From: Treponema sp.
Lineage (GTDB): Bacteria; Spirochaetota; Spirochaetia; Treponematales; Breznakiellaceae
Direction: 5' to 3'
Assembly: GCA_031265845.1 (NCBI GenBank)
Contig: JAISCC010000122.1
Location: 1 to 32,177 of the forward strand
DNA: 32,177 bases
The notes beneath the pieces are model-generated. The model was not told the origin of the DNA. It was given only the letters and a program-made list of their open reading frames with translations, and searched no databases. Both the position numbers and the translations under genes were made by a program. Each line of letters opens with the position of its first letter. The first letter of the stretch is position 1. This document shows, piece after piece, positions 15,537-22,592 of the stretch.

Positions 15537-17167
15537 GCCGCTATCCGTTTACGGAACAAATTCCATTTCTCACTATATACTAGCATATTCTTTTTCCTGT
15601 ACCTTTTTTGTCCGATATTAAACAACGCAAGAATACATGGCGCGATGAGCAAGGCTATGGGTAGCATATCCCGCGTATCAATGCCAGCCTCTACAATATT
15701 CTTTTCATTATGCGCTGATTCGGTTAAAAAATCCACAAGGTTTTCCAATGGAAACTGTGGAAATTGGTCAAAACCACCAACATTTTTTTCTTGATCGCCT
15801 ACGGAGTCGCCGTCCCACGCTTTCGAAAGATCCGCCGTACCGGACAGATAGCCAGCGTAGCCTTCCGCTCCGGCTATGAGCCCGTCATCTCCGATATGGT
15901 ACTGTAGATACCCGGCGCCAGCTTCCGCTTCCCGATCCTCTCCAAGTGGAGTAAACGAAAACGACGTTTGAAAGGAGAGATGCGCTTCGTAATCGCTCGT
16001 CTGAATCAGATTGTCTTTCAGATAACCGGAAGGCTCGCGGGACGGGGTCAACCCCAATATATCCGGCAATGCCAAAGCCAGAAAAGCCGCGAGGGTAAAA
16101 GGAATGACGGCGCGGGTAAACAGCGGCGCTTTTGCGATACTTCCGATAATAGGCACCGGCGTGAACCTGATGTGATCCTGTGAGCCGCCTCTATTCGCTT
16201 CCGCCCACTCGACGAGCGCCAGAACAATGCAACTGCATCCAAAAACAGCCCCTTCAAACACAAGAGACACGTTGTTGCGTATTCCGATGTACACATACAT
16301 GCCCATAAGCAAAAGGAGCAAAAGCGCGGGAAGCAGAATTTCAACCGGTTTTACACCCTGTAGGCGGCGGCTCTGCGCGGGACCGTCCTCCGTAGGCTTG
16401 ATATTCAGTGTCATGCTTTTAACAGGATGAAAAAAATATGCCAGCCGCGCCCAAATCGTTTCTTTTGCGTCTCCGTACCGCCTGGCCACAAACAACGCCC
16501 GCAACGGAGTCGTGATGACGCTCGTCATAATGAACGCAATCGCTGAAAGCGCCAGCCCTGCGGAGCCGATAAACGCAAAGCCCGCGAAAAGCGGCGCAAG
16601 CGCAAGAGTAACCACCGGGCGGCCGGACGCCAACACAGCCATGAGCGACGCGGCGGCGAACAGCAGAAAGTAAAACGCGATGGGTCTGTCATAACCCAAG
16701 AACTCAACGGAGAAAGGAATGTCGCCAAGCGCATCCGCAAAAGCCGCTTGTATGTTCCGGGCGCCGAGTTTGTTCGCCTCAACTGAAAGCGGGACAAAAA
16801 CCAATCGCTTGTCGCCCCGGACAAAAAACGCCTTGAGTTTCTCGGCGTATCCATCACGCCTCGGATCAAAATCTTCTACACGCCCCTCCCATGCGTCTAA
16901 AGGAATCGCTTCCAGTTCGCCGAAATTATCCAAAAAAACCGTTTGCGTTGACTCCGAAATATAGCCGCCGCCAAAGCTGATCTGTGAAAGGCGTTCGCCG
17001 ATCTCCCTGTCTGAGTACGACGCGTCAAACGTCAGCGCCGCGTACCCATTGCTCCCCTCATGCGGCATGATTTTTTTCGCCGCCCTGAAAAGAAGCGCCG
17101 CGAAACCCAAGGAACAGAGCGCGATTAAGACGGCAGGGATGATCCGCGATTTCAAAGACATCTTCAT
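15533..17167 (-). CDS. 544-residue membrane protein linked to the Rnf genes, unknown function
   Basis: The N-terminus is one transmembrane anchor (IPAVLIALCSLGFAALLF) followed by an extracytoplasmic domain of about 130 residues. A cluster of hydrophobic helices comes next (about residues 160-230, 275-320 and 350-375), then a second soluble loop rich in Gly/Asp/Glu and a last helix before a basic tail. I recognise no family. The gene overlaps rnfC by an ATGA junction and follows the DUF212 gene by 5 bp, so it is firmly inside the Rnf operon. A tempting idea is that it replaces a missing subunit, since no RnfB is encoded here, but it has no Cys cluster for iron-sulphur centres. Its role is unknown. 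Confidence 0.8.
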   Translation of the reverse strand: MKMSLKSRIIPAVLIALCSLGFAALLFRAAKKIMPHEGSNGYAALTFDASYSDREIGERLSQISFGGGYISESTQTVFLDNFGELEAIPLDAWEGRVEDFDPRRDGYAEKLKAFFVRGDKRLVFVPLSVEANKLGARNIQAAFADALGDIPFSVEFLGYDRPIAFYFLLFAAASLMAVLASGRPVVTLALAPLFAGFAFIGSAGLALSAIAFIMTSVITTPLRALFVARRYGDAKETIWARLAYFFHPVKSMTLNIKPTEDGPAQSRRLQGVKPVEILLPALLLLLLMGMYVYIGIRNNVSLVFEGAVFGCSCIVLALVEWAEANRGGSQDHIRFTPVPIIGSIAKAPLFTRAVIPFTLAAFLALALPDILGLTPSREPSGYLKDNLIQTSDYEAHLSFQTSFSFTPLGEDREAEAGAGYLQYHIGDDGLIAGAEGYAGYLSGTADLSKAWDGDSVGDQEKNVGGFDQFPQFPLENLVDFLTESAHNEKNIVEAGIDTRDMLPIALLIAPCILALFNIGQKRYRKKNMLVYSEKWNLFRKRIAA

Positions 17168-17172
17168 AATAC

Positions 17173-17652
17173 CTACAAAAAAACATACGCTGCGGCAATG
17201 AAAATGCCCAGCAGTCCGCCGACCACCACTTCAAGCGGGGTGTGTCCGTGGATCTCTTTAACCGGATGGTATTCGATTCCCGTTTTTTCGGCGACCTTTT
17301 TTCCCAAAAGATTTAAGACATGCGCCTGGAGTCCGGAAGCGCGCCGCACCCCCATTGCGTCCCGTATGACGATCAAGGCAAACCACAACGAGATGATAAA
17401 CACGTTGGAATCGAGTCCTTCTTTGAAAGCCGCCGAGGTCGTCATAGAGGTGACAAGCGCCGAATGGCTTGAAGGCATGCCGCCCGTACGCCACGCAAGG
17501 GCTTCAAGCACATCTTTCGCCGTTTTTCTGCGCCTGCCGGATAACACTACCACGGCCTTGATAAGCTGCGCAAAGAACCAGCTTGTAATCGGCGCGAGAA
17601 AAAGCGGATTTTCAAAAAATGCCTTTACGGACGCGGAGTTTATGGGCGACAA
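17173..17652 (-). CDS. Divergent PAP2 family protein (DUF212/YuiD-like)
   Basis: A 159-residue membrane protein with the full DUF212 signature: 'RTGGMPSSHSALVTSM', 'RDAMGVRRASGLQAHVLN' and 'EIHGHTPLEVVVGGLLG'. These resemble acid-phosphatase/PAP2 motifs and suggest a membrane phosphatase, possibly acting on lipid-linked phosphates; no substrate is established for most members. I chose the TTG at 17652 because GGAG lies 8 nt before it, it starts 2 bp from the GH1 stop, and the resulting length matches the family (about 150-160). An ATG at 17682 would overlap GH1 and add ten unrelated residues. Gene order puts it between the beta-glucosidase and the Rnf genes. Confidence 0.85.
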   Translation of the reverse strand: MSPINSASVKAFFENPLFLAPITSWFFAQLIKAVVVLSGRRRKTAKDVLEALAWRTGGMPSSHSALVTSMTTSAAFKEGLDSNVFIISLWFALIVIRDAMGVRRASGLQAHVLNLLGKKVAEKTGIEYHPVKEIHGHTPLEVVVGGLLGIFIAAAYVFL

Positions 17653-17653
17653 T

Positions 17654-18985
17654 TTACCATTCTCCGAAACCGGCCATAACATCTCTAAAAAAGTAGGCGC
17701 TGTCTTTCAACGTCCGTTTTTGGGTTTTGTAATCAACATGGACAATGCCGAACCGTTTTGAGTATCCCCACGCCCATTCAAAATTGTCAAGAAACGACCA
17801 GACAAAATAACCTTTGAGCTTGATCCCCTCTTTAATCAGCGTTGAGCAAACGCTTATATGCTTCTTGAGGTACTCTATGCGTTTTTCATCGTGAACCCTG
17901 CCGTCGCCGTCGACCAAATCGGGGTTCGCATAGCCGTTTTCCGTAACATAAATGGGGAGATTTCCACCCGTCGCTTCGCTTACCAGTTTAACCTGACGGT
18001 ACAGACCCCACGGAACTACGGGCCAGCCCATGTCCGTACATTCCTGCCAGAATGGGACCGTAGAATACTTGTTGAGGGAGCTTTCGTCCCACGCGACGGC
18101 GTTTTCAAAGTAGTAGTTCAGTCCGATGAAGTCCATTTTTTCAGAGATTGTCTCTAAATCGCCTGGCTTTACAGGAAATTCCCAGCCTGCTTGCAGGACA
18201 ATTTCAGGATACCCCTTGCCAATAAGCGGGAACAGAAACACATCCGCTTCAAACGCCCGCGCCCTGCGGGCAGCCTCAACGTCCGCTTCGCTGTTAGTCG
18301 CCGGACGGGGCGTATTGATGTTCAACGTGACGCCGATGGGCGCTTTGAAGCTTGTTTTCCGGTACTCCTTGACCGCCGCGCCATGCGCCAGCAGTATATG
18401 ATGAACCGCAGCCGCCGCTTGCGCGGGGTCTTTGACGCCGGGCGCGTGCACTCCCAGCAAATACCCCAGAAACGTAACGCAGAGCGGTTCGTTCATGGTT
18501 ATCCATTGATCAACACAATCGCCCAATTCCGCAAAACAGACCTTCGCGTATTCAACAAAAGCCTCCACAATAAACCGTTCCGCCCAACCGCCCTTGTCTT
18601 GAAGGACTTGCGGCAGGTCCCAGTGGTACAATGTGGCGCATGCCTGTATGCCGTATTTGTGAAGCTCGGCGCAGAGGTTGCGGTAATAGGCGACCCCTTC
18701 TTTATTCACCGCTCCGGCGCCATTCGGCAGGATGCGGGGCCACGCGATGGAAAAACGGTAGCTTTTGAAGCCAAGTTTTGCCATGAGGGCGACATCCTCT
18801 TTATACCGGTGATATTGATCACAGGCTATATCGCCGTTTTCCCCGGCGTACACCGCGCCCTGTACGCGGCAAAATGTATCCCAGACGCTCTCACTTCGTC
18901 CACCCTCGCGCACGGCGCCTTCCACTTGATAACTGGCAGTTGCGGTTCCCCACAGGAAATCGTTTGGAAACGTCAATGTATTCAT
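17654..18985 (-). CDS. GH1 family beta-glucosidase / 6-phospho-beta-glucosidase
   Basis: A 443-residue GH1 enzyme with a full set of family motifs: 'FPNDFLWGTATASYQVEGA' at the start, 'SYRFSIAWPRILP', acid/base Glu166 in TMNEP, and nucleophile Glu349 in YVTENGY. It ends with 'GYFVWSFLDNFEWAWGYSKRFGIVHVDY'. The FEWAWGYSKRFG segment is the type found in enzymes acting on free beta-glucosides rather than phosphorylated sugars, so cellobiose or other short beta-glucans are likely. It has no signal peptide and is cytoplasmic. The true start is the ATG at 18985; a longer frame to 19054 adds a meaningless N-terminus. No ribosome binding site precedes it, which fits the leaderless promoter described separately. 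It heads the long - strand operon. Confidence 0.93.
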   Translation of the reverse strand: MNTLTFPNDFLWGTATASYQVEGAVREGGRSESVWDTFCRVQGAVYAGENGDIACDQYHRYKEDVALMAKLGFKSYRFSIAWPRILPNGAGAVNKEGVAYYRNLCAELHKYGIQACATLYHWDLPQVLQDKGGWAERFIVEAFVEYAKVCFAELGDCVDQWITMNEPLCVTFLGYLLGVHAPGVKDPAQAAAAVHHILLAHGAAVKEYRKTSFKAPIGVTLNINTPRPATNSEADVEAARRARAFEADVFLFPLIGKGYPEIVLQAGWEFPVKPGDLETISEKMDFIGLNYYFENAVAWDESSLNKYSTVPFWQECTDMGWPVVPWGLYRQVKLVSEATGGNLPIYVTENGYANPDLVDGDGRVHDEKRIEYLKKHISVCSTLIKEGIKLKGYFVWSFLDNFEWAWGYSKRFGIVHVDYKTQKRTLKDSAYFFRDVMAGFGEW

Positions 18986-18991
18986 AATGGT

Positions 18992-19021
18992 ATAGTAACA
19001 TAGAAGAGAAGTAATTGGCAA
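18992..19021 (-). promoter_or_regulatory. Promoter of the GH1/Rnf operon with extended -10 and no leader
   Basis: On the - strand -35 TTGCCA (19021-19016), an 18-bp spacer ending in TGT (an extended -10 element) and -10 TACTAT (18997-18992) precede ATG 18985 by only 6 nt. Transcription would start at or next to the A of the ATG, and no Shine-Dalgarno sequence fits in between. Confidence 0.5.
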
Positions 19022-19025
19022 GGGT

Positions 19026-19056
19026 AAAAAAAGGCATGCGGCGCGGTTTCGCATCC
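19026..19056 (-). terminator. Rho-independent terminator of the CAP-domain gene
   Basis: On the - strand GGATGCG (19056-19050) pairs with CGCATGCC (19040-19033) with one bulged G, closing a 9-nt loop. It is followed directly by seven T (19032-19026). It lies 50-80 bp after the CAP gene stop and immediately before the GH1 promoter, separating the two units. Confidence 0.6.
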
Positions 19057-19106
19057 GGCATGAGCCGCCGTGTTGACCTCTCTTTGCGCCGGATCATCCC
19101 TCCGCC

Positions 19107-20126
19107 TCACTTTCTTCCGGACGCATCCTTTGTGGTCAACGTAAATTTCTCCACATAAAACAGATGCTGTACTCCAGAAGAGGACAGCGTCATCTGGTGT
19201 CTGTTGCGATCAAGATTGAACATATAGCAGACGCTTTCCTTATCCGCAACAATTTTTATGTCGTACACCGCGACATCTTTTGGGAGTGAGACTGTGACCC
19301 TGTCGTCAGGTCTTATTTTCGCGCCCGCCAGCATGTCATTTCCCCACGTTGAGACTCTTTTGCCGGCTACATACAATTTACTCCACGTGTACCCGCTTTT
19401 ATTGGCAAGGACGACCGTCCATGTCTCAACCGGCGCAATGGGTACGGGCGGCGCGGCGTAGGTCGCGCTGGTAGTGTAACCGCCCGCAAAATCAATGACG
19501 CACATAGTTCCGTATCCCTTGTGCGGACCAACAGCAACGCCGATCTTGCCAAACGCCTTGTTCATGTTGTTGTTATAATGCCCTCGATTTGGCGAGCCGT
19601 CGTCAATCAATAATCCAATGACAATATCACGTCCGGTCGCGGCGCCATAGGCGATGTTCTCGCCCCATGTACTCGCCCACTGTCCGTAGCGGCTTATGCG
19701 CTTGGCGGGATCGCTCTTGTCGCTGCCCATATGTCCGGCGACGTTGCCAGCCAAATCTCTCACATGATCCTGAGCGCCAAAGCTCATGCCCCGCTCCGGC
19801 GAGAGGGGCGGCGCGGGCTGTTGTTTCGCCATCGCGCCGATGCACACGTATACGGCGTTCACCCCTTCGTTGGTGGCGACTCTGGGTTTCCCGGGCTCCG
19901 CATATATTTTTCCGGAAAAATAGGCGAGCCTCGGTCTGATATACTCTTCGGCGTATCGTTGCGGATCGCTTCTCGCCTTGTTCAGTTCAAAAACAACGTC
20001 TTTCTCAACAACGGACATATAGTCGGCATTCCGCGCCGTATCCAACAACGCCGCATTCCAATCATCCGCGAACATCTGGCTTACAAAACAACAAACAAGC
20101 GGCAACAAAACTCTTTTTTTAATCAT
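19107..20126 (-). CDS. Exported CAP-domain (SCP/PR1-like) protein
   Basis: A 339-residue protein with a Sec signal peptide (MIKKRVLLPLVCCFVSQMFA, cleavage near residue 20) and then a CAP domain at about residues 38-215. The domain motifs are visible: 'VVFELNKARSDPQRYAEEYI', 'ERGMSFGAQDHVRDLAGNVAGHMGSD', 'WGENIAYG', and 'GHYNNNMNKAFGKIGVAVGPHKGYGTMCVIDFAGG' near its end, with the His/Glu residues of the CAP cavity present. A C-terminal beta domain of about 100 residues follows. Bacterial CAP proteins are secreted and their biochemical activity is mostly unknown. The ATG at 20126 has an AGGA 5 nt upstream. The gene stands alone, with a terminator after it and a hairpin-rich repeat before it. 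Confidence 0.88.
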   Translation of the reverse strand: MIKKRVLLPLVCCFVSQMFADDWNAALLDTARNADYMSVVEKDVVFELNKARSDPQRYAEEYIRPRLAYFSGKIYAEPGKPRVATNEGVNAVYVCIGAMAKQQPAPPLSPERGMSFGAQDHVRDLAGNVAGHMGSDKSDPAKRISRYGQWASTWGENIAYGAATGRDIVIGLLIDDGSPNRGHYNNNMNKAFGKIGVAVGPHKGYGTMCVIDFAGGYTTSATYAAPPVPIAPVETWTVVLANKSGYTWSKLYVAGKRVSTWGNDMLAGAKIRPDDRVTVSLPKDVAVYDIKIVADKESVCYMFNLDRNRHQMTLSSSGVQHLFYVEKFTLTTKDASGRK

Positions 20127-20162
20127 ACATATCCTTTTTTATAGGTCTATTTTAACATGGGC

Positions 20163-20291
20163 GCGTCTAAAAACTGAAGTTTTTAGACGCTTTCTCCACC
20201 ATTGGGAGAAAATTGCATTTATATGAATTTTTATACACCAACGAATTGACAATTTTCTCCGAAGCGTCTCTAAAAACTTATTTTTAGAGAC
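20163..20291. repeat. 129-bp MITE-like inverted-repeat element
   Basis: The left end is a perfect 13-bp hairpin (GCGTCTAAAAACT, GA loop, 20163-20190). The right end is a perfect 11-bp hairpin (GTCTCTAAAAA, CTTA loop, 20266-20291). Inside them GACGCTT (20186-20192) is inverted against AAGCGTC (20262-20268), and GGAGAAAATTG (20205-20215) is inverted against CAATTTTCTCC (20250-20260), so the element as a whole is a long imperfect inverted repeat around a 34-bp AT-rich centre. It lies between the divergent CAP and purM genes. No clear target-site duplication is visible. Confidence 0.65.
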
Positions 20292-20341
20292 ATCCATAAT
20301 ATACCGCATACCGCCCAAGAATTCCAAACCGGTTTGTGTTA

Positions 20342-20370
20342 TTGTAATATTTTCCCATTGTCGCTATACT
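20342..20370 (+). promoter_or_regulatory. purMN promoter with no leader
   Basis: The -35 TTGTAA (20342-20347), a 17-bp spacer and -10 TATACT (20365-20370) lead straight to ATG 20377 after 6 nt (CCTGTC). The predicted transcription start coincides with the start codon, and no ribosome binding site can be placed. Confidence 0.5.
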
Positions 20371-20376
20371 CCTGTC

Positions 20377-21465
20377 ATGAATTATAGAGAAGCGGGCGTA
20401 AACATAGAGGAAGGCTATCGCGCGGCCGGCAAATACCGGGAGTTGGCTAAAATGACAACGAACGCGGCCGTATTGAACGGCATTGGCAGCTTTGCGGGCA
20501 TGTTTTCCCTCAAAGATATTGTCAATGCGGGGAAAGGAATGGAAGACCCTGTACTGGTGTCGGGCGCCGATGGAGTCGGAACCAAACTGGACATAGCCTT
20601 TAGAATGAAGAAATACGGGACGGTCGGCGTCGACTGTGTGGCGATGTGCGTAAACGACATCTTGTGCCACGGCGCCAAACCGCTGTTCTTTTTGGATTAT
20701 CTTGCATGTGGGAAACTCGACGCCGATGTCGCGGCGGAACTGGTGAAAGGCGTCGCGCTAGGGTGCCGTGAAGCGGGCTGCGCGTTGTTAGGAGGGGAAA
20801 CCGCCGAGATGCCCGGATTTTACGATGAAGGCGCATACGACCTTGCTGGTTTCGGCGTGGGCATTGTCGACCGCAAGGATGTCATTGACGGCGGCGGCGT
20901 CAGGGAAGGCGACGCGCTCATCGGCATAGCCTCATCCGGCGCGCATTCAAACGGCTTCAGCCTCATCCGCAAGGCGTTGCCCGATCTGGACGAGGACTTC
21001 GGCGGCATGAACATAAGCTGCGCCCTCCTTGAGCCGACTCGCATATACGTAAAGCCTGTTCTGCGGTTAATGGAACGCATTGACATTCGGGGCATGGCGC
21101 ATATCACGGGCGGCGGTTTTTATGAAAACATCCCGCGTATGTTCAACACGGACTATGACGCGGTTATTTCAACCGGAAGCTGGACTATTCCACCGCTCTT
21201 CAACCGCATCGCGTACGGCGTAAGCCGCGGCGTAAGCCGCGGTTTTATCGGCGGCGAAGCCGAAGCCGCCGGCATGGAAATTCTCAATACGGACATGGAA
21301 GTCCGCAGGGTCATGTTCGGGACGTTTAACATGGGCATTGGATTTGTGCTGGCCACAGCGCAAGAAGACGCGGCGCAGGCAAAAGCCTTCCTTGAAGAAA
21401 GCGGGTTCCCCGCATGGGAAATCGGCGGGGTGGAAAAAGGCTCAAAACAGGCGCGTTTTGTTTGA
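20377..21465 (+). CDS. purM: Phosphoribosylformylglycinamidine cyclo-ligase (AIR synthetase)
   Basis: A 362-residue cytoplasmic enzyme of purine synthesis that closes the imidazole ring of FGAM using ATP. Family motifs are clear: 'YREAGVNIEEG', 'LVSGADGVGTKLDIAF', 'CVNDILCHGAKPLFFLDYLACGKL', 'GGETAEMPGFY', 'IASSGAHSNGFSLIRKAL', 'GMAHITGGGFYENIPRMF' and 'FNMGIGFVLA'. It is about 15-20 residues longer than most PurM proteins, owing to an insertion between 'IPPLFNRIAYG' and 'VRRVMFGTFNMGIG'. That insertion includes a 12-bp tandem duplication encoding VSRGVSRG. It starts from the leaderless promoter and is followed 11 bp later by purN, the enzyme two steps earlier in the same pathway. Confidence 0.94.
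   Translation: MNYREAGVNIEEGYRAAGKYRELAKMTTNAAVLNGIGSFAGMFSLKDIVNAGKGMEDPVLVSGADGVGTKLDIAFRMKKYGTVGVDCVAMCVNDILCHGAKPLFFLDYLACGKLDADVAAELVKGVALGCREAGCALLGGETAEMPGFYDEGAYDLAGFGVGIVDRKDVIDGGGVREGDALIGIASSGAHSNGFSLIRKALPDLDEDFGGMNISCALLEPTRIYVKPVLRLMERIDIRGMAHITGGGFYENIPRMFNTDYDAVISTGSWTIPPLFNRIAYGVSRGVSRGFIGGEAEAAGMEILNTDMEVRRVMFGTFNMGIGFVLATAQEDAAQAKAFLEESGFPAWEIGGVEKGSKQARFV
21217..21240 (+). repeat. 12-bp tandem duplication inside purM
   Basis: GGCGTAAGCCGC occurs twice head to tail and encodes the repeated Gly-Val-Ser-Arg. It lies in a region where the protein is longer than its family. Confidence 0.85.
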
Positions 21466-21476
21466 AACCTTGAGAA

Positions 21477-22076
21477 ATGAGAAAAGTGAAACATATTTTG
21501 GTTCTTGTTTCCGGGAACGGCACGAATTTGCAGGCGCTTATTGATGCGGAAAGGCAAGGCGGGCTTGGAAATGGGACGATTGCCGCAGTTATTTCGGATA
21601 AACCCGGTGTTCTCGCCCTTGAACGGGCAAGAAACGCCGGAATTCCCGTATTCACGTTGCTTCCCGATAAAAGCCTTCCCAAACAGGAGCGGCGGCTGGA
21701 ACTATCCAACCGCATTCTGGCGAAAGCCCTTGAATTAAAGATCGATTTCATTGTTTGCGCGGGATTTTTGTCAATTCTGACGGGGGATATTATCGCGGTA
21801 TACGACTCCAGAATGATCAACATACACCCAAGCCTTCTTCCCAAATTTGGGGGACAGGGCATGTACGGCGAAAGAGTGCATCAAGCCGCGCTTGACGCGG
21901 GGGAGCGCGAGTCCGGTTGCACCGTGCATTTTGTCGATGCGGGCGCCGATACGGGACAGATCATCCTGCAACGCGCGGTCCCCGTGCTTTTCAACGACAC
22001 GCCGGAAACGCTTGCGGAGCGCATACACGTTCAGGAACACGCCGCCATTGTCGAGGCGGTGCGGACAGTGGTATAG
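21477..22076 (+). CDS. purN: Phosphoribosylglycinamide formyltransferase
   Basis: A 199-residue cytoplasmic enzyme that transfers the formyl group of 10-formyltetrahydrofolate to GAR in purine synthesis. The 5' phosphate loop 'LVSGNGTNLQALI', the catalytic Asn-x-His in 'MINIHPSLLPKFGG', and the loop Asp in 'GCTVHFVDAGADTGQIILQ' are all present. The length is normal. The ATG at 21477 follows the purM stop by 11 bp with a modest TGAG upstream, so the pair forms a two-gene operon. It converges on the XRE gene with only 15 bp between the stops. A tight GC palindrome there (22076-22087) is too short-looped to call a terminator. Confidence 0.94.
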   Translation: MRKVKHILVLVSGNGTNLQALIDAERQGGLGNGTIAAVISDKPGVLALERARNAGIPVFTLLPDKSLPKQERRLELSNRILAKALELKIDFIVCAGFLSILTGDIIAVYDSRMINIHPSLLPKFGGQGMYGERVHQAALDAGERESGCTVHFVDAGADTGQIILQRAVPVLFNDTPETLAERIHVQEHAAIVEAVRTVV

Positions 22077-22091
22077 CCGCCGGCGGCGCCG

Positions 22092-22478
22092 TCATTCAAC
22101 GTCCTTGTCTGCGACGGCTGGCGAAGCCGGCGCGTCTGGCGTCGCCTCCGGCTTCGTCAGTTCAGTTCCGTACCGCTGTTGCAACTCATGCGCCATCTTC
22201 TGGAGGGAATCAGAGAAATCAATCAGATACGGATCCGCGTTCGCCGACATATTGCCTCCGCCTTCAGATAAAAAAAAACAATGCGGCGCGACATTGAGAG
22301 CAGAAATAAGTTTGCCAAAACTCTCGGATGAAAGCCATTTGTCGCCTTTTTCGATGTCGTTGATAAAATTATGCGTCAATCCTGTTTCTAGGGATAATTG
22401 AAACTGAGATAAACCTTGTTGTGAACGTATGCGCTTTAAGTTCTTGCCAAATAGCCGGCGTATTTCAGCTCCTGCCAT
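22092..22478 (-). CDS. XRE-family helix-turn-helix transcriptional regulator
   Basis: A 128-residue protein with an N-terminal Cro/C1-type helix-turn-helix (about residues 10-70: 'FGKNLKRIRSQQGLSQFQLSLETGLTHNFINDIEKGDKWLSSESFGKLISALNV'). A C-terminal tail rich in Pro/Ala/Glu follows, with no recognisable ligand domain. It probably acts as a dimeric DNA-binding repressor or activator. Its own promoter region holds a perfect 10-bp inverted repeat around the -10 box, typical of autoregulation. It also contains an octamer that occurs twice in the metY promoter upstream, so metY is a candidate target. A GAGGCGG purine patch lies 8-14 nt before the ATG. Confidence 0.88.
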   Translation of the reverse strand: MAGAEIRRLFGKNLKRIRSQQGLSQFQLSLETGLTHNFINDIEKGDKWLSSESFGKLISALNVAPHCFFLSEGGGNMSANADPYLIDFSDSLQKMAHELQQRYGTELTKPEATPDAPASPAVADKDVE

Positions 22479-22490
22479 ATCAAGCCGCCT

Positions 22491-22532
22491 CTATATAAAA
22501 CATGACAATACTATTATCAGAATTTTATATAG
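22491..22532. promoter_or_regulatory. Perfect 10-bp inverted repeat at the xre promoter (candidate operator)
   Basis: CTATATAAAA (22491-22500) and TTTTATATAG (22523-22532) are exact inverted copies separated by 22 bp. One arm lies between the -35 and -10 boxes and the other in the leader, so a protein bound to both would block the promoter. Confidence 0.5.
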
Positions 22533-22541
22533 AAACGGCAA
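22513..22541 (-). promoter_or_regulatory. Promoter of the XRE regulator
   Basis: On the - strand -35 TTGCCG (22541-22536) and -10 GATAAT (22518-22513) are spaced by 17 bp, giving a leader of about 30 nt before ATG 22478. Confidence 0.45.
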
Positions 22542-22592
22542 ATAGCTGTGAGTTTAAAATATGTCGCTGTCAGTTTTTTCCGGTTTGCTTTC

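Noticed and set aside
18191-19003. A 270-codon + strand frame
   Set aside because: It lies wholly over the GH1 gene, whose catalytic motifs are intact on the opposite strand.
20163-20291. Reading the hairpins as a purine riboswitch for purM
   Set aside because: The purM promoter lies downstream of the element, so the hairpins would not be in the purM transcript, and no purine-aptamer core is seen.
22076-22087. GCCGCCGGCGGC palindrome between purN and xre
   Set aside because: It has no loop and no T tract, and is easily explained by GC-rich codons at two gene ends.
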